Part shown: positions 11,691 through 19,960 of the stretch, in pieces
How the letters are laid out: each line of letters starts with the position of its first letter
Position numbering within the stretch: the first letter of the stretch is position 1
Origin: Isoetes taiwanensis
Taxonomy: Eukaryota; Streptophyta; Lycopodiopsida; Isoetales; Isoetaceae
NCBI GenBank assembly: GCA_021234155.1
Contig: JAJEKV010000014.1
Coordinates: 7,703,563 to 7,767,562 of the forward strand
DNA: 64,000 nt
Direction of reading: 5' to 3'
Program-made: the position numbers and the translations under genes
The notes under the pieces: generated by a model
Seen by the model: the letters and a program-made list of their open reading frames with translations, nothing else
Database searches by the model: none
Told to the model about the DNA's origin: nothing

Positions 11691-13002
11691 CCACCGAATC
11701 AGAGACAGTTATTTACCTTATGTAGCTGGCACTCGCTGTTATTGTGTTCTGGCAGTGGCTAATGCTGGCCAGCTCCGTTGCTGGCGTCTCCGCTGAAAGA
11801 ACTCTGCAGTCTCGCTTGGCATATCTATCCTTGATCCTTTGCGGCACCTCCTTCTCAGTCTGCAATACTTGCGCTGCCCTCACTGAATGCTGGCCGTCTA
11901 CAACCCAGAACCGGACGTCTTTTCCCTTCAGGTCTTCCGCAGACTTCCAGCTGAACAACTCACCGGTCGATCTGCTGAAAGGTATGACATCCGCAGGCAT
12001 TGGATCTGCAACAGGATGTCGCACCATCAGGTTCAGAATCTCCAGCATGTGTGCTGGATTAAATTCCCTGTGGTTGAACAAGACGGCATCTCCCGTGCAA
12101 ACCTTCAGGCGTCTGATGTCCAGCAGCAGCTTGTGTATATTCCCAACGGATAATACTGAGCCAGCCGCTCCATTTTCTGTGCCCCTCTCTGTGAAATCCT
12201 GATCTGCTCATTTGGATCCATTAATGGGGAGTCGACCATATCTTCATCTGCTTCATCATCTGATTCCTCCCGTGTGGTGTCATCTCCTGGCTCTGGATTC
12301 CTATCTGGAGTTTTTTCTTTCTGAAGCACAACTTCCCTTGTAACTGACGAGTGTTGTAGAGTCTTCAGCACACTGGACGTGAAGCTCCCCGTGTTGAAGA
12401 GTTTTCTCTCACTCTGGAAATCTCCATTCCAAGCTCCCTGGATGTTAGGGTTCCGACTTCCTTCATCCCTTCCAGATTTTTCCACCCAAGGTTCTGACAA
12501 TTTAAAGGCGCCAGCCTTTTGTCGGTGCCCTTCGACTTGCTCATTGAAGAGTGAGAATAATTTGATACTGATAATTTCTTCGTGTGGTAGAACTTACCCT
12601 TCTGGCAGTCTTCCACATACATTGTTAGATGCTTCGAATATGGCGCAGAGACGGAGATCACAACATCGACCTTCTTGTACTTATCCCCGGAGCTCTTCTT
12701 ATCCCTTTGGTGGAGAAACAGATCTTTCTCCTTCCCACTTGTTGATACCTCGACATACCACCAAGAATCTGCTGGTGTGTCAAGAAGCTCTGTCTCCAAT
12801 CCCTCGATGACGAAGAACGGAGTTCGGGCAGTGATCACTAGCGACTCCGCGGTGAATGCTGCAAGACCAAGGGATGGATCAGTAAATGTATTCCGACCAA
12901 AGAAAAACCTCAGAGCTCACCTGGAGCGCCTCACTTTTTTCTCTTGCTGCCGCTAGAACCAGCATCCGCTCCGGCGCCTCGCTTCTTGGTCGGAGTCGTC
13001 AT

Positions 13003-13229
13003 GTCTATATGCCCCTGCATCTTCTTCCTGCTCGAACTCCCCTATAAATTAAGCCTCTTCCGCGCCTTGGAGGTTTTAGGACTGCACGTAAAAAAGGTCG
13101 GGCGTGTTCTTAAATTTGAATTTAAGGACATACATTCATTTAAGAAAAAAAGCGGGCTAAGGGTACAGCACGGTCGGCTTTAGCCCGCCCAAACACCATT
13201 TCGAAATTGAATCACATCTAGGGACTTAG
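13003..13229. promoter_or_regulatory. Divergent intergenic region between the two transposon gene blocks
   Basis: This gap separates the minus-strand ParB/HAD gene start (13,002) from the plus-strand DUF8039-like exon. It contains an inverted repeat with arms GCGGGCTAA (13,152-13,160) and TTAGCCCGC (13,180-13,188), an AT-rich near-palindrome TTAAATTTGAATTTAA at about 13,110-13,125, and CTATAAATT near 13,041. A bidirectional promoter is inferred from position only. Confidence 0.35.
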
Positions 13230-13505
13230 TGAGCGCAGTGTAGCTTATCTTCACTGCGCGCGCGCGTCTTATTGCAAGTAGTTGATTTGATCGATGAGCA
13301 CGGAGCTAAGGTAGCAAGCGGAGAGGAGCTGCCACACACGGGAACTCTACACTGCAGCGCCATGGAAGGGGGATACACGAGAATCGCATTGATACAAGTA
13401 TTAGATGCGAATGCACTCTTGATGAGACCGACAGAAGAAGCAAAGACTCTCGGAGAGGCTGCGGGATCTGTGATACAATGGCCCAAGGAATTACTGCGTG
13501 AAGAG
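13230..13505 (+). CDS. DUF8039-like exon of a transposon protein (partial)
   Basis: An open frame reads VVDLIDEHGAKVASGEEL, then TRIALIQVLDANALLMRP, then TLGEAAGSVIQWP, and ends at a good donor, GAAGAG|GTGAGT (13,505). The order (G-x-VA-x-G, then V-x-x-VL-x-x-A-x-L-x-x-P, then a-LG-A-G-x-x-x-x-WP) is that of the DUF8039-type domain found in plant transposon-linked proteins. The N-terminus of the DUF7869-type gene downstream shows a similar arrangement, so the two may be duplicated domains. The first exon boundary is uncertain and no following exon could be placed. The domain call is from memory of the family pattern. Confidence 0.5.
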
Positions 13506-13857
13506 GTGAGTTTCAGAGATGCATGTGTTATTTTGTATGTAGAACATGCCGTCTGTGTTTAGATCATGGAACTGCTCATAAGCTCGACGGATTTATTGTT
13601 TCCTTGTCGAGCATTTCTCAGCTTCGAGAGATGAATTACTCTCTGGGTAAACGTGAACAGTTCCGTGTTCTGGTCATGGAATGTTCGGCAGCAACTAGTG
13701 AACAGTTTTAGGTGTATTTTTTCTTGGAATGTTTTCCCTTCAGTTTAGAAGCATAGGGCTCCATCCAGTGCGAGTATCTGTTAGGCGTACTAGTTGGGTA
13801 TAGATCAGGCTAGGTCTAAGGCCCTGGAGATGCGGTTCAAATGCTTAGACCCAAAGG

Positions 13858-13938
13858 CCTGCAGACAGTCAGGGCCACTTCCCTTTGTAATATTCGAGCA
13901 AGATAGTTCGAAGGAGAGTGGCTCAGACTGTCTGCAGG
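13858..13938. repeat. Large hairpin module, copy 1
   Basis: Arms CCTGCAGACAGTC (13,858-13,870) and GACTGTCTGCAGG (13,926-13,938) are perfectly complementary. Inner complementary blocks (GCCACT/AGTGGC) extend the stem. The loop contains AATATTCGA and GTTCGAAGGAGA, shared with copies 2 and 3, although the arms differ. Confidence 0.88.
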
Positions 13939-14011
13939 CACCTGGAGAATGCACGGGAGCGGGCATTGCTATGTGTGAGGCCAGCGGGTCCTCTCGACAG
14001 GATAGAGGCAT

Positions 14012-14659
14012 ACTCGACTCGCAGGCCGAGAATGCAGACAGCAAGCTCTGTGGTTTCCCTGTGGTTAGTTGTAGAGGCCTCCACCCAGTCCGAGCCCCTC
14101 CCCTTCGCAATATTCGACGAAGATGGTTTGAAGGAGAGTGGCTCTGACTGGGTCGAGGCCACTGCGACCATACACAGGAGAATTGACTGGCTAAGGGATT
14201 CTCGACTTGCGAGTCGAGAATGCAAGTGTTATTTTCTGTCAGATTTCGACTCGCAAGTCGAGAATGCCTTAGCCATCGAGAACTCGGATAGTACACATGG
14301 AGTCTTTGGTTGTTAAGGCATTCTCGACTCATGATGAGAGAATGCGCACGTAAGCCTGCGGGTTTCCTTGTGGTTAGTTGTAGAGGCCTCCACCCAGTCC
14401 GAGCCCATCCCCTTCGCAATATTCGACGAAGATAGTTCGAAGGAGACGGTCTCTGACTGGGTAGAGGCCACTGCGACCATACACAGGAGAATTGGCTGCC
14501 TAAGGGATTCTCGACTTACAAGTCGAGAATGCAAGTATTGGCTTCCTGTCTGCATTCTTGACTCGCAAGTCGAGAATGCCTTACCCATCGAGAACTCTAG
14601 ATAGTACACATGGAGTGCTGGCTGGTTAAGGCATTCTCGACTCGCGAGTCGAGAATGCA
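14012..14659. repeat. 309-bp tandem duplication with hairpin modules 2-3 and palindrome cluster 4
   Basis: Unit 1 (about 14,052-14,360) and unit 2 (about 14,361-14,659) share order and sequence. Each holds an 85-bp hairpin (14,076-14,160 and 14,385-14,469; arms ACCCAGTC/GACTGGGT and GAGCC/GGCTC or variant) followed by three short palindromes: 14,199-14,221, 14,244-14,264 and 14,318-14,344 in unit 1; 14,508-14,531, 14,551-14,579 and 14,631-14,659 in unit 2. A further degraded palindrome lies at 14,012-14,032. Long open frames here are by-products of the repeats. Confidence 0.85.
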
Positions 14660-15032
14660 GACAGAGAGCCAAATAAATACCCCTGTGGTACTGCTTTCCT
14701 TTTGATTTGCTTTCTGTTTGTGCTTTCTTGTGTTTAGTTATTGTTTACTTGAATACCTTGTACAAGCATCAGTGTTCTTAGATGCTAATAGTAGTGGCAA
14801 GCACCCGACTTAGGAATCCTGAGAGATAGGAAGAAAAGTATTGCATAACAGTAAGAGAACATCACCATAAACCATTCAGAAAAGAAAGTGCAAAATTGTC
14901 TATGATTCATAAAAGAACATAACTGTGCATGAAATTGTTTTACACAAACTTAAAATAGGAATTGCCTTACAGATTGAAAATTTCACTCACAGCATATCCT
15001 CCTTTGCAGGAGAGGTGCAGAAGGGAACCCGG

Positions 15033-15141
15033 CTTTCTCGACTGGCGAGTCGGGAATCCCTCAGTTTGCAAACAATCCAGAAAGTACAAGCCTTATTCTC
15101 GACTCGCGAGTCAAGAATGTCTCGACTCGCGAGGCGAGAGA
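15033..15141. repeat. Palindrome cluster 5 (three copies)
   Basis: Copies at 15,033-15,056 (CTCGACTGGCGAGTCGGG), 15,096-15,118 and 15,120-15,141, the last two almost abutting. They lie between short minus-strand candidate exons, again in noncoding sequence. Confidence 0.85.
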
Positions 15142-15171
15142 CAAATGAGAAAATATTAAGAAAAAAAATAC

Positions 15172-15486
15172 CTGGGAGATAAGTTGGATGAGGAGGAAGC
15201 TGCAGAGTTTGATGCCATTTTGCTACAGGCGTTTGCAAAGCGAAAGTAAGGATTTGTCGGGCTGGAAAATGTATCAGGGTATATGAAGAGGCTCTAAAAA
15301 AATAATAGGAGCAGCACAGTAGTAAAGGAATTGCAAAAAACTATAAACAAGCAGTATAAGAATATAAAAACTTACAGAAAAGGGTTCTCACTTTCTTCTT
15401 AGGATGTACTTTCTGCTGGCTAACTCAAATTGAGCCAAAACGTCGTCGCTGGATGCGTCGCGATCCATCGACCACTCTGCAGTCAT
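15172..15486 (-). other. Two possible short minus-strand exons
   Basis: On the minus strand an ATG at 15,486 opens a frame reading MTAEWSMDRDASSDDVLAQF and reaching ASRKYILRR before a donor AAA|GTGAGA (exon end 15,392). A second ATG at 15,218 opens MASNSAASSSSNLSP and ends at CAG|GTATTT (15,172). Both look like beginnings of spliced coding regions, but I could not place following exons or recognise a family. Confidence 0.25.
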
Positions 15487-15708
15487 AAGATTGCTTCGGA
15501 AATGCGGGAGTCGATCGATCGCCAAGGCGGAACATGCGGATGCCGGAGTCGGAACAGGGGAAGAGAAAGAGGAATAGAAGGAATAGGGGTCGCGGGAGAA
15601 GAGGTAGAGGGTGCAGTTATTTCTGGGTGCACCCTCGAACCTCGACAAAGTGGCATTTATGACACTCCTAGAGTCACGTGTGTGGCATGCCATCCGTGAC
15701 CTGGATTG

Positions 15709-15752
15709 CTGACGTGGCCATGTCAGATGTCGCTGACGAAGGGCCACGTCAG
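15709..15752. promoter_or_regulatory. Inverted pair of TGACGTGG (bZIP Hex-type) sites
   Basis: CTGACGTGGCC (15,709-15,719) and its exact complement GGCCACGTCAG (15,742-15,752) flank a 22-bp spacer. TGACGTGG is a known plant bZIP target. The pair lies ~300 bp upstream of the first coding exon of the DUF7869-type gene, so it may drive that transcript; it could equally be just another hairpin. Confidence 0.4.
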
Positions 15753-16011
15753 CACGTCATGAATTCGGGGAACCCTATGTTTTAATGGTTATAATGTTCA
15801 AATGCTTTTTAATTGTTAATGTTAAATGTTAATGTTAAATTTTTTAATGTTCTTAATGGTTATAAGGTTATAATGTTTTAATGCTTCTTAATGGTTAATG
15901 TTAGCCAGGATTTCAATGGTTTTTAATGTTTATATGGTTTCTAATGGTTATATGGCTATAGTGCTCTTTCATATATGGTTGTATATGGTTTTAATGTGTG
16001 CTCTTTCATTC

Positions 16012-18874
16012 AGGGAGCATGTGAGATGAGCAAAATGGAGCCAAGGAAGCCCAGCACGGGACATTGCCCTAGGCTCCAATGGAGGAAGATGGGTTGCTTG
16101 TTGTTGCACCCTTGCAACGAGACGGTATTTGCAGAGGGCATCATAACTGCAGTTGATCCTTTTGATAGTGTGAATGATGAAAGGCTGGGAGATGATCAAC
16201 TTGGAGTTGGCATTGTGAAGCTTCTTATCCAAGTTGATACAATCATGTCCCAGGGAAGCTCTAGTGATTGCATTGTGTGCTCTGGGTTGTTGGAGTCCCA
16301 AACTCAGTTGAGATGGCCAATTAGATATATTACACACAAGAATGGTGATAGTCTGGAATGCCCTACTGAACTACATACCCCAAGGCCCACCCAAGGCCAT
16401 GTGGAAGATTTGGTGGTCGATGAGCATCCTTTGATCACAAGGAAGAGACGCTATGTTTTTCATAAAAGGCAGCCAAGGGTGCCCAAGAGGCCTAGAAGTG
16501 ACAAATATTTAGAAAGGATGGAAAGTATGGCCCCAACCAAAGAAAACCTAGAGGCAATTAGGGGACAAGAGTGTTGCAACCTAGATTGCACAAAGGCAAG
16601 ATCTGGTGTGGATGACCTCATGCGAGATAAGGTCCCAATACATTGGACAGACTTCATAAAGATAGGATTAATTTCATCTACTCCTTGTGTAGGAATTCCG
16701 GCTATGATGAAAACACGGAAGGCTACTATATCAATTGAGGGGCATGAAGGTATGTATGAGAGCATTGAGATGGATTCTTGGGGTGAGCAAGTCTTCATTC
16801 TACGTGATATCTTTGGGAGCAGGTTAGAAAAAGGCACACAGTTTGTTCCAACATGGCAATGCACTCACTTTGAAACCTACAGCAAATACTCTCAAGGCCA
16901 TTGCAGTCTTCGAGAGTTTTGTGAGATACATGTCCCAATCTATGCCCCACAAGTCGAAGGTGAACGAGCCACGGTGTGCGAGTGGTGCAAAGGGTGTTGC
17001 CACAACACTATATCCAAAAGGAGTGCCTTAAAGAGGTCAACTCCATCCTAGAAACTACTGGAGGTAGGCCTCTTTCTCAATCACATTTCAGCAAGTTATG
17101 GAGCACTCACTTCTCAGACGTGAGTGTCCTGCAACACATGCCATTCTCAAAGTGCAACACTTGCATTCAACTCAAGGATACACTTGCATCAACTGCAATA
17201 GAGAAAGAAAGAATGGCAATTAGGGAGCAATTTGCAGATCATCAAAGGGACCAAATATCATGTAGACAGTTGTATTGGCAGTGGAGAACATTTTCTGAGA
17301 TGCAACCGGACAATTTTTTGTGTATAATTCATGATAAGATGGACCAACACAAGACTTTCTTGCCAAAGCTAGATCCTTTACCCAAGCGTTGTCAAAACGC
17401 TTTTCAGATGAAAGTAAGTCTGGCGGGTGTCTTAACACATGGTCATGGAACCGGAACCTATGGTCATTTTGTGCTTGATCTATGGAGGGATGATCCAAAC
17501 TTCCATGTGAGCTCTATTTTCAAGTGCTTGAGAACACTAGAAAAAGGATCGATAGAAGGGAGGAGGTATTCCCCTTCAGCACCCATTTTTGAGGCTTTGA
17601 TGGATGATCAACCGCTTTGTTACCAAAGGCAGATAAAAAACCTCACATCCAAGGTGTCTAGTGAATCAAGGAGGACTTGGGATGATTTCCCCTTACTTGA
17701 GAAACAACTGCCTGAGGAGCTATGTGTTCAATTGGACAACTGTTGGAAAGAAAACAAGAATAGATGGATGTTTGGGGCGATGTCATACTTGACAGCAGTG
17801 GGAGTATTCAAAGTTGTGAAAGTGGGATTCATGATGGTTGGGCATACGCATGATGATATAGATGCATTCTTTGGAACTTTCTCCACCAAGCTCAAGAGAG
17901 AAAACGTGACTAGTCTCCCTGAACTAATGGATGTGTTTGAGAGCAGCATTGACCCCAACCCAATGGCTTTCTTGATGGATGAGGTTGCAGATTGGAAATC
18001 ATTTGTCGAGGGATACTTGCTAGATGGTAAGGATCAGTTGACAGGACACAAAAGCCACTTCAGTTCAAGTTTTGGGTTAGGGATGGAATACCAATCATGC
18101 AATATAAGTGGAGACCAGGTGACAAGTTGTGGAGAAGGAATCGAGTTGTGGCAACGGGGTGCTGCTGGTGAAGTTCTCATTCCTAAAGGGCAGCCAAAAC
18201 CACTACCTCCCTTCAAGACTGTCAAAGACTCTAGCCAACTAGTGAAGGGCATCAAGGATTATATAACGCACTGGGATGATGTTCGAAGTGGAAAGCACAC
18301 CTCCACTCTTAAGAAAAATCAAATGGACTCCCTAATCAAGTACTGGGAGAAAGTTGTCACATGCTTAGAAACTGAACAACCATGTGGAAGGGAGCTGAGA
18401 GACGGGTTCTTGCCAGAGTCAAGATGGGAGGGTTCTCAACGAGCAAGCACGTCTAAGAATGTTCCTAACAAGGGTTCCAAGTGGTTTGTGGGAAGTAAGC
18501 CGAAGTGGTTTGATCTTCTTGAGTGGGATCTTTTTGAGGACATCAAGGAAGGATACTTTGTGCTAGTAAGGCCTGATGATGAGGATTGTCCAATATGGTT
18601 AGGGGTGGCACTCTCTGATGTAACCACCACTATGCCTGATGGAGAGGAGTTGCGTCCTGGATTCCAAATTCAATATTGGGAGCCCATTGGGAGGCACAAG
18701 AAGGGCAACTTGAAGGAGCAATACATGACTGCTGGGAGAAGAAGTAGAGGGCAAATCATGCTGATCCTCAAAGGAGGGAATTGGTGGAGTGTGTGGTATG
18801 GTCATATCCAAGTTCTCACATTGCAAAGGACAACACACACAAGATCCAAAAAAGGGAGATGGACAAAGCCATGA
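16012..18874 (+). pseudogene. DUF7869-type (DDE-like) transposase-like gene with two 1-nt frameshifts
   Basis: An acceptor TTCATTCAG precedes 16,012 and the first Met in context is at 16,026. The N-terminal part has DUF8039-like spacing (FAEGIITAVDP..LGDDQLGVGIVKLL..LRWPIRYI), then a Cys-rich ECCNLDC. Coding then moves frame near 16,830 at an A-run, continues as LKAIAVFESFVRYMSQSMPHK, and moves frame again near 17,028 to LKEVNSILET..LSQSHFSKLW. The core has KCNTCIQLKD (Cys pair), IIHDKMDQHK, VQLDNCWKENKNRW and FMMVGHTHDDIDAFF. The acidic residues in these blocks are where a DDE/RNase-H-fold transposase would place its catalytic residues, and the D-N-x-x-x-x-N-K-N and GHT blocks are the signature of DUF7869 proteins. 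A C-terminal tail (DLLEWDLFEDIKEGYFVLVR..WYGHIQVL) resembles a small barrel domain. With both shifts it would give ~950 residues. The preceding 15,760-16,000 stretch is a TTAATGGTTA-rich intron or 5' region. It is the best candidate for the element's own transposase. Confidence 0.7.
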
Positions 18875-19075
18875 GCAACCTCCATGCTATATCATTGTAT
18901 GAGGGTAGATAATATTGAGAAGCTTGAAAACTTTCTCAACTAGTGGTTTGATGAGGAAAACAAGTAACCCAATTCTTTGTGTGTGATGTGTAATTCTATT
19001 CAAGCAATCAATTCAGAAAATTTTTTTATGGGGTATGAGTCCCATTTTCAGTCTGAGTCCCAAAATGCAAGATTT

Positions 19076-19100
19076 GTCCCATTTTAATTAAATACGACTT
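19076..19100 (-). repeat. Right terminal inverted repeat of the 11.8-kb transposon
   Basis: The reverse complement of 7,318-7,342 with one mismatch, followed outside by TAGC (19,101-19,104). Just inside are two more AGTCCCA copies (about 19,036-19,062), giving a subterminal repeat cluster. Confidence 0.9.
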
Positions 19101-19960
19101 TAGCAGATTTACAGTCGGATCTAGGGTTCTGTTGCTTTTCGATAACTTGGTTTTTCTTCTCATAACTGCTCAATTGGAGCTCTGTTTTAGGTGAAATTTA
19201 TGTCAATGGAAAGCTCTCATTGAGCTCTTTCCAGAGACATCTAATTTGCCTATGATTGGCAGAGATTCTAGGGTGAAAACCACAAATACACATCCAGATT
19301 TAGGGTTATGTTGCTTTCAATGACTTAGCATTACAATTTTTTCTCATAATTGTGCAATCAGAGCTCTGTTTTAGGTGAAATTTGTGCCAATGGAAAGCTT
19401 CCACATAGACCTCTTCAAAACTATCTAATTAGCCTATGTTTGGCCAAGATTTGAAGCAGAAATCAATAAACTTACAGCTAGATCTGGAATTTTGGTGCTT
19501 TCTAATCGTAAGAGGTACAACTATTCTCATAATTATCTAACTACAACTCTATTCAGATGAGATGCATCAATGTAAAGCTTTTTCAGAGGTCTTACCAGAG
19601 ATACCTAGTTGGGCTATGTTTGATCAAGATTTTAAGGAGAAAATAACAAGTTTTAGGCCGAATTTAGGATTTTTGTTGCTTTCAATCACTCAATAGTATA
19701 TTTCTTCTTATAACTATTCAATGAGAGCTATATTTCAGATGAGTTTGGCGCAAATGGAGAGCTATTTAAGAGATACCTTCAGGAATATCTAATTTCTATA
19801 TGTTTGTCCAGGATCTGAAGGAGAAACTAATGAATTTCTGGCTAGACTGCCACACATGGAAAGTATATCATGAATGGACCTATTACAGAAATGTAGCAAT
19901 ACCATCAAATGCTAGGGAGGATGTAAACACATATAACAATGGAAAATCTAGGAGCAAATC
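19101..19960. repeat. Satellite-like array, ~182-bp period, four units
   Basis: The anchor CAATGGAAAGCT or a variant occurs at about 19,204, 19,388, 19,568 and 19,751 (spacing 184, 180, 183). Each unit carries the same order: GAGCTCTGTTTTAGGTGAAAT, the anchor, a TCTAATT..CCTATGTTTGG block, an AAGATTT block and a TTGCTTTC block. Units have diverged by point changes and small indels. Noncoding. Confidence 0.88.

Larger units (their letters stand above)
8584..13002 (-). pseudogene. ParB/DGQHR-like plus HAD (NIF/FCP1-type) phosphatase-like transposon gene, broken
   Basis: Suggested exons: 13,002 to ~12,920 (MTTPTKKRGAG.., Lys/Arg-rich, nuclear-signal-like); 12,858-11,717; 11,164-9,558; 9,427-8,584. 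Exon 2 ends in a ParB-like block, RFWVVDGQHSVRAAQVL, and joins exon 3 in frame (..ASYI-SPYPDQII..). Exon 3 is a long charged linker with EDDEGEDEEEKKKR. Exon 4 holds a HAD domain of the NLI/FCP1 type: KLVIFDVNGVL (motif I), YLRPRAKEIVEWCLERGFEVAI, and LIIDDSAYKC (the DD motif). Motif I reads D-V-N instead of D-x-D, so the general acid/base Asp is missing and catalysis is doubtful. Defects: frameshifts near 12,140, between the two readings around 12,365-12,500, in the linker near 9,300-9,430 and near 8,690; in-frame stops at 10,183-10,185 (TAA before WAADINFT) and 9,042-9,044 (TAG where Trp is expected in VAI-W-SC). The corrected tail ends DKKFYGEQDE at 8,584. No function is known; it may be a regulator or accessory protein of the element. 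Confidence 0.7.
7318..19100. mobile_element. 11.8-kb TIR DNA transposon carrying ParB/HAD-like and DUF7869-type genes
   Basis: Both ends carry an inverted repeat, AAGTCGTATTTAATTAAA followed by T or A and then TGGGAC: 24 of 25 bases match (7,318-7,342; reverse complement at 19,076-19,100). Flanking TAGC occurs at 7,314-7,317 and 19,101-19,104, a 4-bp target duplication (or 5 bp, TAGCA, because the next base is ambiguous). Joining the flanks restores a continuous satellite unit that aligns with its neighbours, which is direct evidence for one insertion. Inside: minus-strand coding remnants (7.7-8.1 kb), a ParB-like/HAD gene (8.6-13.0 kb), a DUF8039-like exon (13.2-13.5 kb), hairpins (13.9-14.7 kb) and a DUF7869-type gene (16.0-18.9 kb). 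Inner copies of TGGGACTC near the right end could be transposase-binding repeats. A 4-bp duplication would suit Sola- or Academ-like elements, but I cannot assign a superfamily. Confidence 0.88.

Noticed and set aside
13794-14672. Overlapping open frames of 100-200 codons on both strands
   Set aside because: They follow the tandem hairpin duplication and keep frame only because palindromes and a 309-bp (3 x 103) period avoid stops; no domain is seen.
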